A DNA stretch of 64,000 nucleotides, taken from Reticulitermes speratus. Its lineage: Eukaryota; Arthropoda; Insecta; Blattodea; Rhinotermitidae. Positions within the stretch are counted from its first letter, which is position 1. Each line of letters opens with the position of its first letter. The stretch lies in contig JAJKFL010000005.1 in assembly GCA_021186555.1 (NCBI GenBank), positions 56,222,635 to 56,286,634 on the forward strand, written 5' to 3'. Below are positions 12,351 to 25,069 of the stretch, piece after piece. The position numbers were made by a program, and so were the translations under genes. Under the pieces are notes generated by a model. It was not told where the DNA came from and ran no database searches. It was given only the letters and a program-made list of their open reading frames with translations.

Positions 12351-13680
12351 GCTTTTATCTTGTTTTGTTTTCTGCAAATAATTTCATGATGTGTTTGCAC
12401 TTTTGGCAGCTACACGTACAAATGCATAAGCAATTTAACTGGAGCTTCATCCAGCGTATATTTAACCCTCAGTTGCGATTGCCGTAAGATCGTATATGCC
12501 ACAATACTGCAGCAAACTAGAAGGAACTCATACTGTACAAGTTTTTGTATATCATCTCATTATTCTAATGTAATTATTCTGTCAGTATCAACTGGCAGTG
12601 TGAATCACAGTTTAAATAGGACTCTTACACTCTACGGCAAGTAAGTATTTGACTCGCCCAGAAAAAGAACTTGTGTATCATCCAGAAATTTGAGATTTTA
12701 AATTCTCCAGTACTATGGAACTGGTGGCCAGATTTTGAAGGGGCAGGACTTCCTACACCTGCAGTTTTGAGGATGTAACAAATAATCAGTGGATGTTACT
12801 AATCTATACCTGACAAGACTAAATATGCAATTACATTCCATTTCCATTGGTCCATCACGAAACAGAAAAATACAAAAATGACATAACTGACAGTGAATAG
12901 TTTCCAAAGAGGTGGAATTTTGGTTCTTATCCTTGTTAGACTGGCCTTAAGTATGACGAGGCCAGTGTTTCAGTTTGACAGCAATATCTCATGATCCTTT
13001 GGAGCTAGGCATGTGGTGTATATATAGAATTGTGTTTGTCTCTCAAGAATTACAAACATAGCAATTGTGCACAATTCTGGGCTTACGTGTGACAAAATAA
13101 TAAGTTCAGTGTTCCAAGTTTTAGTACACTAGTGGTTACAGAATGATGTAAGACTTTTCATGAGACTGAAACTTTACTCCTTGAATGACTTCCAGGTTTG
13201 TTACTCTGCTGATTCACCTGCATCATGCTGATATACTTGGTATGCAAGTTTGTATGTTGCAGGGAAATGCAAGTTATTGCAACTGCTGCATGGTATGCAA
13301 CACACTTGGGTGTTCATGTACCTAATTGGATGACTCAGCAGAAGTTTGTAACATCTACCACTCAACTAAACATATTCTATTATTAGTGGTGGTAGTATTT
13401 CATAATCCTGTAAATCAACATAAGAATTGTGCAGCACATTACCCTTTCTTATAGCAAAAGGGTTGTGTTGTTGGACACTTTCTGGTTACGTAGGTTAGAA
13501 GTATGCCATTATACATTCATTCTAATGTTGTCTGTTCTCAAATATGTAAACACATGACCATACATACATGCATCTGCGTTTCAGAGTATTCATAAGTGTG
13601 CCATCAGCACTGAATATAAAACCATCGTCACTGCAAACTATAATCTGTTTACAGCAAACGAAAATTTGTTCTTGAAATAA
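12351..13680. other. intergenic, no gene seen
   Basis: No convincing coding region, RNA gene or repeat structure in this interval. Open frames here are short and have no recognisable domain. Confidence 0.5.
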
Positions 13681-13860
13681 AAAACCTTGAGGCCTTCTCT
13701 CTTCTCGGATGTTACGCTGCGTAGTTTGGTAGTGAATACCGACGTTTCGGGACAACCTACCGGTCCCAAAACGCCACTGCTTGACCCTTGAAGATGGGAG
13801 TGATAGATTGCCCTGGCACTCTGTAACCAACTATCAACCTAGGTTGCGTAGCAACCCACA
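13681..13860. repeat. fragment related to foldback element D
   Basis: It carries CCGACGTTTCGGGACAA followed about 40 bases later by TTGACCCTTGAAGATGG, the same two blocks found in the arms of the foldback at 44676-45438. A perfect small hairpin GGTTGC-GTA-GCAACC lies at about 13842-13856. Confidence 0.5.
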
Positions 13861-15836
13861 ACAACGAAAGCCTCAACAACACCGCGACGACGGCCTAGAT
13901 TCTCGCAAAGCAACTTGCATCTTACGGTCATGGATTACAGCTTCGTGCAGTTTTTTGCAATGCACGAATCCAACTTCCAAACTACGCGGAATGAATAAGA
14001 ATGAAATTGCGGTGTAGCTTGGAACGAGAATATGTTGTCTCTATAGATATATTTCGACACAACTGTAGTCAATGTTAGTTAATAATTCTCCGATTAATAC
14101 AAAAAAAACTGCATTCCTGTAAGTAGTATAAATTTACATCGTTATATGAACTACAAGACCTTTCACGTTCTATTCAAGTACATACTCGTCATCCGCGTTA
14201 GCTCTGATCCGTGGTGTTAGAACCCGCATATTTCTATTTATTCACTCCATGGATCCCTTCAGGTTACATAACCTTATTGATGTAGAAATAGTCAAGTGAA
14301 TACAAGAAAGTAATATCAATAATAGTAAAAAATAGTAATAATATATACTTGCTAACAATTAGCAATCGAGATGCATTCCATTTTATTATTTTAATTGTTT
14401 TGATAGTTTATATTGTTGTGCCATGCATTGCTGTGTATGTGTGTATTGGTTAATCTTGATAAACTGCATTATATTCTAATTTACTATGTTTTCGATAATT
14501 TTTGTTAATATAATTTGTGACTGAGATTGATGAATGTGTTAATCTTGATAAACCTTGTATTATATTCTAATTTACTATGTTTTCAATAATTTTTGTTAAT
14601 ATAATTTGTGACTGAAATTAATGAATGTTTCATATGTACAATGCATTTGATGTGTCCAGTGTCATGTGTATGACTGGATGGACTGAATAAATAATCTAAT
14701 CTATTCATTAAAGCAGCGTTATCAAACTATGTTCCGCCTAACTCTTGTGTTACGTGAACAAAATCGAATCAGCATATTTGATCATAGTTAACATACTGTT
14801 CATATAAGAACCTTTCATTTGGTTACTAACAGATCTCCTGGTACTGACTTTTATTTCATAAATGAGGGACCACAAAACATATGTGTTCCACAAATATTTA
14901 CTAAGTTAAGAATTCCGTGATTAAATAGGTTTGGTAAACGCTGCATTAAGGCAATAAATGCAATTTCCATCATCAGAATATATATCACGGATCGCAGATA
15001 TAAAAGGCTCCCCATTCTTGTACTTAACACTGTGGAAACCGTGTATTGCATGTGGTAAGTTGAACAATGTCGGTAAATGTTATGCATCAATGTACCATGG
15101 CACCAAAAAGTCAACATAGTGCTTCTTATATGTATATAAAATAAAACAAAAGTAAGATTATCTTTTCTACGCTGTTTCAAGCCTCAACTGAAATTTTCAC
15201 AGCAGAGTTTTAGTTTCCAGTCTTTGGTAAAGTATAAATTTGTGTGATGTCTGTAGTATGATGGTCTTTGCTACCGTCGTTCATGTGTTGAATGGGTGCT
15301 CTTACATCCTATTGGTTGGACTTGGTCATTGGTTGATTTTGTATTGCACGAGGTCCTGTGTAGGAAGTTCTTAGGATATGAAAGCATGGGAATGTGCGTT
15401 TATTAATATAACTTACGTAATCAATAACGGCGAAACATCTTTACGTTTTAAATATGTAAATTGCTTGTGCACCGGTTCTCTTATTAATTGTTACTTAAAA
15501 ATATTAAGAAAATACTGGAAATGCGAAAGTTTGATAATCGTTAGTTTGGAGTTTGGAGGGAACTTCAAACTATTTTAGTTGGTGATGCAACCATCTCTTG
15601 AGATATTTATTTTGTCATAATGACGTGATCAAGATCCGTTTAAATTTGTAGGGAAGCCGGTGCTTTCGCTGTGGGATTAGTGTTCGTTCTGCTAGGTTGA
15701 ACTGAGTTTATGTAATCAGGTACACATTTTGTTCCAACAAGAACATGATATGTTTTATAATTATAAAAGCAAACAGGTAATATTTAAGCAGCACTACGGA
15801 GGTATTTGAATGAATTCCTTTTCAGTTACAGTGAAA
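13861..15836. other. intergenic with a 90-nt tandem duplication
   Basis: A unit beginning TTAATCTTGATAAAC is present twice in tandem (about 14450-14538 and 14539-14628) with few differences. The rest shows no gene. The last few hundred bases are probably promoter and 5' UTR of the PRR11-like gene. A CAG at 15829-15831 could also be an acceptor for a non-coding first exon. Confidence 0.5.
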
Positions 15837-18800
15837 ATGCCAGGACGAAGGAGGGGAAATCGGGCAAGGAAGAAGCGTAGCAGAAGGCAGAAAATGTTGA
15901 ATTTTTTGGAAGGAAAGAAAAAGGAGGAAAATGTGTCTGAAGAGTTGGAATTAGAATCACCAGAAGATGTGTCTTGTTCAGAGGCTGATATATTTTTAAA
16001 TGCAGAATCTTCACATTCTTCTGTTGTGACAAGCAGTACTTTAGACAATGATGTTAGGCAGTTATGTAACAGCACATTACCAGTCCATGAAACTAAAAGA
16101 AAAGAGCATTTGGAATCAGTTGGTGTTACTGGCATTAACTCTTTGGAAAAGAGGAAGAACGAATTCTCATCACTTAAGAGAGCAACCAAACGTACGAGAA
16201 CATCCAGCTTGAGTCAAGCTGAAAGGAAAGATTTAAATTGGCCTAACAGGAATTCATCTACGCCCTGCCTAACATCATGGCTTGTCGCAGCAGAGCAGAG
16301 ACTTCTGTCATCTTCAGTGACACAAGATACACCAAAAGCTAAACGAAGTCGTGATGAGGTGACTGTATGCTCAGATAACACTTCTCTTCTGTGTCAACCT
16401 GTTAAGAAAACTAAGAATGTTGAAAGTTTGACTGAACCTTTGTGCTCAAATACCCAACCCATGATGAAGATGATGGAAACATCACCTGCATTAACACCTA
16501 GTAACAAGCGGACAAGGCACAATTCAGCGTTGAATGATTCTTTTACAAATGAGAAGATGTCTGAAACAGATGATTCTCCTCCAATACTGAGGCCGAAAAA
16601 ACGTACAAAAAGTGTATCATTAATATCAGCTAAAATGTCAGAAGAGTTTTTGAAACTGCCAGAAACTCCATTATCTGTGCAGGACACAAATTTAAATATG
16701 ACTCCAGCTAAATCTGTTCCAATTCTTGAAAGCCCAGTGACTACACGCATTTCTGGACGAAGCCCAGAACACCATTCTTTTTCGGCACCTCACTTCTGCT
16801 TGACAGACAATAACTCACACTCTCTTGATTTGGTTACTTCTATAAATGCACAAAACAGGACTTTACAAAAGGTATGTTTTGATAGTAAGTTTTATTTTGT
16901 AAATGTGTGATGAAACACATTTTGTGTATTGAATGTGAGCTTAAGGTATGCGATACTAACCACAAATTAATATACATCTATGCGTGCTATTTTTGCTGAC
17001 ATTTTCCATTATTTTATAGTTTAGTTACACATAGCAGCTTTATACTGGCCCAACCTAAGAGAGCTTTCTTCCTTATTTCAGTTTTTCAAAGGTCAAAGTC
17101 TGAACATCATTAGTTCTCATTGTTATATTTTTAAATCCAGGTACAATCTGTAACTGTTCATGATCATCATGCCAGCTTTCATTCATAGCCAAAATGATTC
17201 GTGGACATGGCGGAACAAAAATTTATTCACTGGGTGCTTGTATATTTGAATACAAATTCACGTTACTGATGCTTAACACATATGGCACTTTCTACACTTT
17301 ATAACTTTATTCCAGTTATATGCATTTCAACACATATTAGCATCATCATCATCAGTGTCCTCTAAGCTGTCGTAGTTTCTACATATGTTTGGCAGACATT
17401 TATTGTACTACTGGACCTGTTTGGCATTACGTTTGCCAGTAAACACCCCCTTTTTTTTTTTCAACTGTTTACTAATATCCACACTTTTATGCATGCTGTT
17501 ACACTGAAACAGAAAGTGTACCATTTTATGATATCTTATGCTTAGCAGGAATCCTTGTTGAAAATTGCTTCAATTTTTTCAAGTCACTAAATTTCAGTGC
17601 ATTTATCAGTATATTTCAATACGACATGTGCTGAAGCTGCTTGACACTCATATTTTTGTTAAAAGGTCAAAGAACATGACAAGAAATCTCAGACTTCCAC
17701 TCAGTTGGCCATATGGAGGCTACTGTCCCTCAGTAGTTTGGGGTCTCGGAGACAAGTTCGATGTCCTGCCTCTCTCTCTTTATCCAAAGTCCTGGAGCTA
17801 TGTATGTCGATCTGTTCGAAGGTAATCTCCTGGCTTGAACTGTCAATGAAATGTATTAGAAAGGTGAGTTCCATGGCTATTGATAAGCATTTGTCAAATA
17901 ATTGAGGAGAATATGTATGCCATGAGAATTATTCTATCTCTCCTGCTCTCCTCCCAGGTGTTCAGAATGTTCAGTATATTTCTAATTAGCTATGCTAATG
18001 AAGGGGACAAAGCATGTGAATTTCCCAAAAAAAGATGATCCAAGATATTGTATTGAGGATTGTGGTCGTCTGGGATGTAACACTTTGTTGGGTGAGTGGT
18101 TCACGACATTTCAAAGGATCGTACTGTCTTCACCTTCAACGGAGAAGCACAGTGACACAACGTCATGTCCAAAAAGATTGGAATGCTTAGCAGCTGTGCT
18201 GCGAGAACTTTGTGGCATGATGCAGATTACTTGACCACCATGGCTTTTAATTAATTTTAAGTCATTGTCATATTCATGTTAAGAAGTAAGTCTACTCTTG
18301 CATCGGCAGGTATATTTCTTTGTTAGGTTGGCTTTACAGAGAAATATGATGTTCGTACACTGAACCCTGGTTAGCAATAAAATCATGGTTTGGCTATCTT
18401 GGCACCAACATGGTGTATGGATAAGCTGCAATCTAAATAACTGCATGTGGATAATTGGTAATGTACTGTAGTTGACATTACAGAACCTCAGCTCTATATA
18501 GTGTCATGAATAAGTGCATGTACTGTGTTGGTCTTACTCTCATTACTCATGGTTAGATATGCATGTGAATTTTTGTTTGTGAATTTAATGCTTCATTGAG
18601 TTGTTAAAAGTGTTAAAAGTTTATAGTTGTCAATTAATACCCATGCAAATGAAAATAATTCTGCTTGCATTGAATAATTTAATTAAAAATAGTATTGGAA
18701 GCCCTTTCTAAATTTTTATGACTCCTAATTTTCACCCCTGTTCTATACTTAGGGGTCACGGGTGTTTATAACCTGCTTACTTATTTAAAATACCTATCAG

Positions 18801-21579
18801 GCTCTTTGTTCTTGCTAATTATTTGACCCTAGTCATAAATGTTATTCAAACACCTTGTATTTTATAATTTATAATTTTTTTGGCACTCTTCTCTTGAGGA
18901 TAAAATTAGAGAAAATTTTATGGGCATGCTGTTTGTCAGTCTGTTACAGTTACAGTATTCCCAATTTTTGTCAGGTTTTGATGGATTTTGTGTTATACAG
19001 CTATTACATTTATAGACTAAATAGGTTCTGGTGATCAGGTAAGACTGGTATTGTGTTAAGTTTTATATTGTTCATCTCATTAAATGTACACTAAATTGAA
19101 AATGTTTTTAACAAAAGTTGTGCATCTTGACAATGTGAATATTTGTTGCTAACACTTACCCTGTATGTCATTGGACCAAGTCCATGAGCCCATATTTTGC
19201 AATATTTCCAACAGGCTGAGCATGGTGTATAATATCAGGTGTTCTAAAAGTTGCTTTACCAAGATTATACTCGCATTCCAAGGAAACATTGCTTTATTGA
19301 TGAATCAGTGCCTAGGAGATGTGAAATGTGCATTGAACATGGTGGATAACAATTTGAACAATTTCTTTAGCCCATCATTGTCACTTTCTGTGGTAGTTGG
19401 ATGTAAACAAGTGGTGTTTCCTTGGAAAATGAGTAATGTTGATAGAGTGACTTGTAGAACATCCTGTATTTTATGTTTTACATATATTTTATGGAGCAGG
19501 GGTAGCATAGGACTAGGCTGCAGTCTGGATAAATGAAGAATTGTCATTCAATTCATGGCAGGGGTGAGAGATTTTCTTTCCTCCAAAGTGTCCAGAGTGG
19601 CTTTTGGGCCCACCCAGCCTTCTGTTCAGTGAGTAGGGGGGCTTTCTCCCAGTGGTAGAGTGGTCTGGGCTTGAACTGACCACTGACCTCATATAGTGCT
19701 GAGGTTAAGAATGCATGGAGCTGTACCCCTTGTGCCTTAATGTCATGCACAGAGACAACTTTCCCTTTATCTTCAAATATATTTTATGATTTATTTATTT
19801 ATTAGAAACCTCAAATAGTTTTTTGAGGGACTGTTTATAAACTATCTCTGCAGGGTTACTCATCAGTGAAATGTTTTGTGTCATCAATGGACCAGTTGGG
19901 GAAGAAACCATGCTTTGCGTGCAGAACGCACAATGCACAATTGGAACAGCGTCTTTCTGCGGTGGAGAAGGAGGTTGTGAAGTTGCAGGAACTCTTAGCA
20001 ACCAGAATCACTAATGCTGAAGCCAGTAGTGATTTATCTATATTAAAAAATGCACCAACATCACAACCTGCATGTTGTCCTCCACCACCACCACCACCAC
20101 CACTCCCTCCTCCTCCTCCCTTCCTATCCCTGTGGCTGGTCAGGGACCAACCATACTGAAAACTGTAAAGCAGACAGGCAGTTCACTGCCCACAAGAGCT
20201 ATGTCACGTGTGGCCATAACTGTAGAAGACATACGCAAAGTTCAGCTCAGAAAAACACCCTCTGCTCTGCATGTAAGTATTACATACAAATACAAAGACA
20301 TTAAAACTTTTCAATTGCAAATATTTAATTCAGTGTTATTAGAATTAAATGAGAACAAACTGATGACGTGCACAGCAGTCAAACACAGGTGTCTTTTATC
20401 TCCAGGGAGAGTGCCGTACGCCATCTGTAACTCATAGAGGACCGATGGTATCATTGGAAATGTTGCGGTCTGTTAAACTCCGTTCTAATCGGTTAAGACG
20501 CAGAAGCAGGAACAGAATAAAGGAACAACGAAATTTGTCTTCAGTTCATCTAGGTGAGACCACTATAAATAAGTTTTGACCAGGATCCACAAAGTCTGCT
20601 TTCCTGTTGCACAGCAACTAGTTACTTGTGCAACTGGATGTAAGACACACCTAACAACCAGGCAGTTGTAAGGCTCATTGGATGAATAGTCTGTAAACAG
20701 TTTTACAATACAGTTTCTAAAAACAACATATGATGACAGGCCGAAGATTTCTCTGACGCCACACATCACAACATTATAACATCATATAATAAGGGTTTCT
20801 CACTAGTAAGTAGTGATGTTTTTAATACATGTTAACTACATAAATACTTCATGAAATAGTTCGAAAGATCAAGTTAATTACGTAATTTAAATTTTAAGCA
20901 CATTATATGTGACAATAACTGCACATCTAAAATATGTATGTGCAAAAGGACAGTAGAGAGACAGCTAAATTTGAAATACGTATTTTTACACAAGGGTATA
21001 TTTTATGAATTTGATCTTATAACACAGGTTAATGTGAGACTTTATAATGTCTTGTAAACTTCTTCATTATCTCCCTGATGATGTCACTAGTTGACAACAC
21101 ATGTTGCAGGTATAACACAGTAGGTGTTATTAAAACTGCATGTGTACTGTGATGGTTTTTATTTTAAATGTATGGTAAACAATTTAAAGTGAGATTTGAG
21201 GTTCTCATTGCAGTGTTGCTGAGAATCCAGGTCTTCTGGGATGTGATGCAGTGTCCTGCGGTGAGTGGTGTTATACATACCTTTGAAACTTCGGGAACCA
21301 CTCTCCCAACAAAACAGCATCACGTTTCAGAATACCTGAATCCTTGGTCATTTTAAAAATTGTTTACTTTTCTTGAATAACCTCTTGCACTGTTAATTAT
21401 TTAGTGTGCTTCCACATTTGTAGCAGTGTTAACGTTGTTACAGAGACGCACAGATGTTCTCACGTATCCTGCAGAATGTGGACACCAATATGACAGTGCA
21501 ACAGAATGTTGTAGGTGAAAGCAAGTCTTGTCCAAGTGGGGAGAACATAAACACCACAGAGGAAAATATCTCACAATAA
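15837..21579 (+). CDS. PRR11-like proline-rich protein
   Basis: Exons: 15837-16871, 17666-17863, 19854-20272, 20406-20553, 21446-21579 (stop 21577-21579). About 644 residues, versus about 360 in vertebrate PRR11, a cell-cycle-linked protein. The order matches that family: basic MPGRRRGNRARKKRSRR start, a Trp/Ser-rich helical exon 2, a Cys pair (CFAC) then a coiled coil (AQLEQRLSAVEKEVVKLQEL), a polyproline run, then ITVEDIRKVQLRKTP and RTPSVTHRGPMVSLEMLRSV, the paired 'V-x-D-L-x-x-V-x-L-K' blocks of PRR11, and a short acidic tail. I chose ATG 15837 over 15810 because the family starts MP-basic. Exon 1 adds about 300 residues with five basic K/R-T/S-R/K-x-x-S motifs. All junctions keep phase, but the frame breaks once in the proline run. 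Orthology is inferred from motif order. Confidence 0.72.
18058..18182. repeat. foldback family E copy
   Basis: GTCTGGGATGTAACACTTTG with GGGTGAGTGGTTCACGACAT and an inverted GACACAACGTCATGTCC end, in intron 2 of the PRR11-like gene. Decayed. Confidence 0.5.
19495..19760 (+). mobile_element. SINE-like repeat (family 3)
   Basis: AGGGGTAGCATAGGACTAGG ... CAATTCATGGCAGGGGTGAG resembles a degraded tRNA head. The body (CCAAAGTGTCCAGAGTGGCT) recurs at 50805-51065. It lies in intron 2 of the PRR11-like gene. Confidence 0.5.
20080..20159 (+). other. frame break in the polyproline run of the PRR11-like gene
   Basis: Frame 0 of exon 3 runs through eight prolines, then PPPPP, and hits TGA at 20157-20159. 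The conserved downstream block (PIPVAGQGPTILKTV...ITVEDIRKV) is in the frame one base earlier. One base seems to be missing within the CCA/CCT repeat (about 20080-20140). Sequencing error, polymorphism and true inactivation are all possible. Confidence 0.75.
21193..21350. repeat. foldback family E copy
   Basis: Starts TTTGAGGTTCTCATTGCAGT, contains GTCTTCTGGGATGTGATGCA, and closes with an inverted GCATCACGTTTCAGAATACC. It lies in intron 4 of the PRR11-like gene, just upstream of exon 5. Confidence 0.6.
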
Positions 21580-23607
21580 TGTGACTGCAAACATTTCATG
21601 GCATAAGGTTAAAGCTGAAGGTAGTGAAGGGCAAAATTTCTGACACTTAAATTTGACCAGATATATACGGATATCAGGATAATTCTCAGGTGCATTTTGT
21701 ACCTTTGTTTTTCTTTTATGACTTCTACTTTAAGCAAAAGTTCTGAGATGAAATGTTGTGAAAAGTGAAATTTGTTGTGGGGCTAATGTATTGGCTTTGT
21801 AGAGTAATGTCTTTGTGGGATAATGTATTGCTTTTGCTCCTTATTAGAATTATTTTTAATCTAGAGATAGACATGAGCTTTCTAATTCATGTAAGCAGAG
21901 GTCATCAGTTTCCAAAAATGGAAGGTGATATTGTTTAACATTCCTTTTGCAGGTTAGCTTAGCTTCCATAACCATCATTAAAACAATTAAAATGCTATGC
22001 TATACAAATGTATAAAATAAAGCAGTAAACCTCCCAGGTCACGGCAGCTGTTTAAGGCCTCTTATGTTGAATGACTTTTAGACATGTAACCTGTACTGAA
22101 TGACAGGATCAAATTTTGAAGGCCATGAAATGAGTTCTTACAGCTATTTATGATGTGGCATGCATGATGATTTATTTCATAAGGCATTGTTACTGGGCAT
22201 TTTGTGTGACTTACACCATCATATTCTACATAGTGATGCTGTGTGCTGATCAGTCGTTCTGTTCTGCCATTTGATTGCTACTACCTTCATGGTGGGGATG
22301 TACCTTTTGTTTCATGCCTTACTATGGTGCTTTCAGTCTTAATACAGGGTCATTATCTTCTCTGACAACTATCAGCTGTCACATCCTGTCCACTCATTGG
22401 CCATATTAACATAGGCCACTCAGGTGGCTAGGGCCGGGATAACGTAGTCTGTATAGTGACTTGCTACGGGCTGGACCTTTACCTTTACTCAGGTGGCTGC
22501 CTGCTTGCACAACAGAATGGCAGGACGTGACAAATGATGTTATCATATGAAATAAGGATTCTCTATTCAGTGTGCATTAGATGTTCATTCCTATAATTCC
22601 TATAAAAGATTATACAACCTGCCTGACTTGTGAACATCTAATGGACGCATAAGAGAATAGTACAGTATTCCTCAATGCCTTTCTTTTATTTGCTTTGTGA
22701 ACTACTTGAAGAAGCATCACAACAGGGGGTAGTCTTCTGTGATGACTAATGAATAAATGGTGCGAATGATTGTTGTTCATACATCATCCTGCCATGTGCA
22801 TGTTTGAACATAGACGTTGCTGCTTTAAAACACCTTGAATACTCAATGCATAACAGGCTAGGAATATTTAATAGATTTGATATGTATTTAATTTGAAATT
22901 CCACATTTCAGAAATAATCTCTGAATAGCTGAAGATACTCTGTGATATACTGTTGCGAGATGTGATATCATGTGACTCGTCTGATACTGAATGTCAGTAG
23001 GGATGAATTCAGCTCTGCTGAATAAAATGCAGATCATCTTGAGGGATTTGAAAGAAATGTAATTAATTTGCTGATAATGCAACTGTATGATTAATGAAAT
23101 GGTTTAGCAAATTTCTGTGAGACTTCCATAATGTTTAATGTTCTGTTACTGTTTAGCTCAAGGCACCTCTTTAAAAGTCAGCTATTAGAATGCTTGCATT
23201 TACATTAGCTGAATGCAAATTAATTGTTCACATAACATGTAATAATGAATGTATCTGAGTCTAGGTTACACACTGTAATACAATCTAATTTATTTTTGAT
23301 GATGTGTTAACATGTTTGCCTTGATGGTTATTTTGTAATATGTTCTTTCTTTTTAGAATGTTTTTGAAGCTGATGAAATCTGTTGTACACACAGGTGGTG
23401 ATTAACAAATTAATTTTTATTTAAGAAAATTGATAACCAGCAATTAAAACTAGCAAGAAATTGTGCTTAGTGGTATACACATCTACAACATCCTAAGTGA
23501 CTTTCACATTCCTGACTTTAGGATTCCTCTGCAGGGGCCTAAGAATCATGGCATGAGCATATATAGACCCGTCGATTTTATCACCATGCATTCTAGGCCT
23601 TCGAACT
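21580..23607. other. 3' flank, mostly unrecognised
   Basis: A partial family-2 SINE head (GGGATAACGTAGTCTGTATAG) lies at about 22430-22500. Otherwise no gene or clear repeat. Part of this would be intron if the exon at 24861 is used. Confidence 0.5.
22016..22021 (+). terminator. possible poly(A) signal of the PRR11-like gene
   Basis: Canonical AATAAA 437 bases after the exon 5 stop codon. No GU-rich element was checked further. Confidence 0.35.
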
Positions 23608-23736
23608 AGAGCAGTGATTCCCAAAGTTTCTTTCATGGTAGCACCCTGTGATGCATAATCATATATTTGCAGAATTCCACCTAGCCAAACCTGACCTATT
23701 AGAAAATTACTAAATTGCCTGTAGTATCTTGGTAAG

Positions 23737-24050
23737 GGGGCACGCGGTGGCGCAGTTGGTTGAGGCACTGCGCTACAAGTCGGAAGGTCCAAGGTTTGAT
23801 TCCTGATGGTGTCACTGGAATTTTTCATTGACATAATCCTTTCAGTTGCACTATGACCCTGGGGTCGACACAGCCTCTAACAGAAATAAGTACCAGGAGT
23901 ATTTTCTGGGGGTAAAGGCGGCCGGTGCGTAGGGCTGACAGCCTTACCACCTTCATGTGCCGATTGTCTAGAAATCTGTGAGCCTCATCCTCCTGGAACC
24001 CTAAGGGCCTGTCCAGCCTGTAATGGGGTTGCTTTACCTTATCTTGGTAA
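23737..24050 (+). mobile_element. tRNA-derived SINE (family 1)
   Basis: Head GGTGGCGCAGTTGGTTGAGG (box A) and GGTTTGATTCC (box B), body with CCTGGGGTCGACACAGCCT, tail GGCCTGTAATGGGGTTGC. Other copies are at 26384-26648 (minus) and 48573-48850 (plus). A hAT-like terminus CAGTGATTCCCAAAG lies just upstream at 23612. Confidence 0.8.
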
Positions 24051-24143
24051 ACATAATTTATTGAATATGTCATGGTTTGGCTTAAGAAGATATATTTCTT
24101 AACATAGCTCTGTATGGAGACCTACGCATGTATGGATAGTGCA

Positions 24144-24300
24144 GCATGGACTGGATTGACCTGTGACCTGGCTGAGGAAGGGCAAATGGCATGCTCTTGT
24201 GAATAGAGTAATAACCCTTTGGGTTCCATTAAATGGGGGGAATTTCTTGAATAGGTGAGGAACTATCAGTATCTCAAGAAGGACTCTGCTCCTGGGAATT
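24144..24300 (+). repeat. dispersed repeat F
   Basis: Shared blocks GGACTGGATT, GGGGAATTTCTTG, GAGGAAC and TCTCAAGAAGGACT recur at 36105-36340 and 63563-63725. No coding or tRNA-like part seen. Confidence 0.5.
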
Positions 24301-24627
24301 AGTTCTTATTGTTTTGGATGAGATACAAGAATAACAGAGTACACAATTACCCAAGAAAAAGGTTTTACAGTTTACACCAATCAGAATGCTTCACAACTCA
24401 CTGTCTGGTGTTTTCAATAGGAGATGAGATGGTCTTTAAAAGTTGTGAGTGTTGTGAAAGCTTGACCTATTGAACTCTTGCCTGTTTCGAATACGGCATG
24501 AGGAAATGCAGGCACACCACAAATCGTTTTATGTTGCATTCAGAGGTAGTGTTGTTATCAAGAGGAAACTTTCTTGAATAACTAGTTGAATTGAAAGAAG
24601 TGGGTAAGTCAGATTTGTAGTTTCCAC

Positions 24628-24772
24628 AGCAGTATTATTGAAGCTGCAGATCTGGGATGTGACACTGTGTCATTGGGTTTCCTAACACTTCAAAGGCATT
24701 GCATTTCTTTCAAAACACTGTGAAACAGTAACCCAGCTACACAGTCACATCCCAGATTTGAATCCTCAAGAA
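24628..24772. repeat. foldback family E copy
   Basis: GCAGATCTGGGATGTGACAC and the inverted CAGTCACATCCCAGATTTGA form the arms of a hairpin of about 140 bases. Confidence 0.65.
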
Positions 24773-24860
24773 GTAGGCACTTTTTTTTTTACAGGATCTT
24801 TGATTCTCAACTTGATCAACACTTTGAACAATTGTAGCTTGCTCTTCTTTCATTTATCAG

Positions 24861-25012
24861 ATATATTTGATAAGCTCGGCAGACTAATCACCACTCCTCA
24901 AGATCCAAGTACAAAAACTTATGACTTTTTGACAAAGTTTCAGGACTCATCAAAAAGTAGCACTGGAAAAGCCTTTGTAAAAGTGACAGCACAGAAATGT
25001 TTGGCAAGGTGA
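24861..25012 (+). CDS. candidate alternative last exon of the PRR11-like gene
   Basis: A pyrimidine-rich acceptor (CTTTCATTTATCAG) opens a frame that reads IFDKLGRLITTPQDPSTKTY and on to KVTAQKCLAR then TGA. The frame needs a phase-1 donor. Exon 4 ends in phase 1, and exon 5 contains a possible phase-1 donor GTAG|GTGAAA at 21514/21515. Either could join here. A strong donor AAG|GTGAGT overlaps the stop, so it might also be internal. I do not recognise the peptide; it could belong to another gene. Confidence 0.4.
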
Positions 25013-25069
25013 GTGTCTACAAGATTATGAATTTTAAAATATTAAACCTGAAGTTCTGACACTTTTCAG

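Noticed and set aside
13842-13856. RFX/X-box site
   Set aside because: GGTTGC-GTA-GCAACC is a perfect palindrome, but it lies in repeat-derived sequence far from any gene start; a regulatory role cannot be supported.
17992-18234. Open frame in the PRR11-like intron 2
   Set aside because: Overlaps a family E foldback and has no splice sites that keep phase with exons 2 and 3.
19165-19547. 124-codon plus-strand frame and an overlapping minus-strand frame
   Set aside because: No recognisable domain, AT-rich codon use, and position in an intron next to a SINE; probably chance or an unknown repeat.
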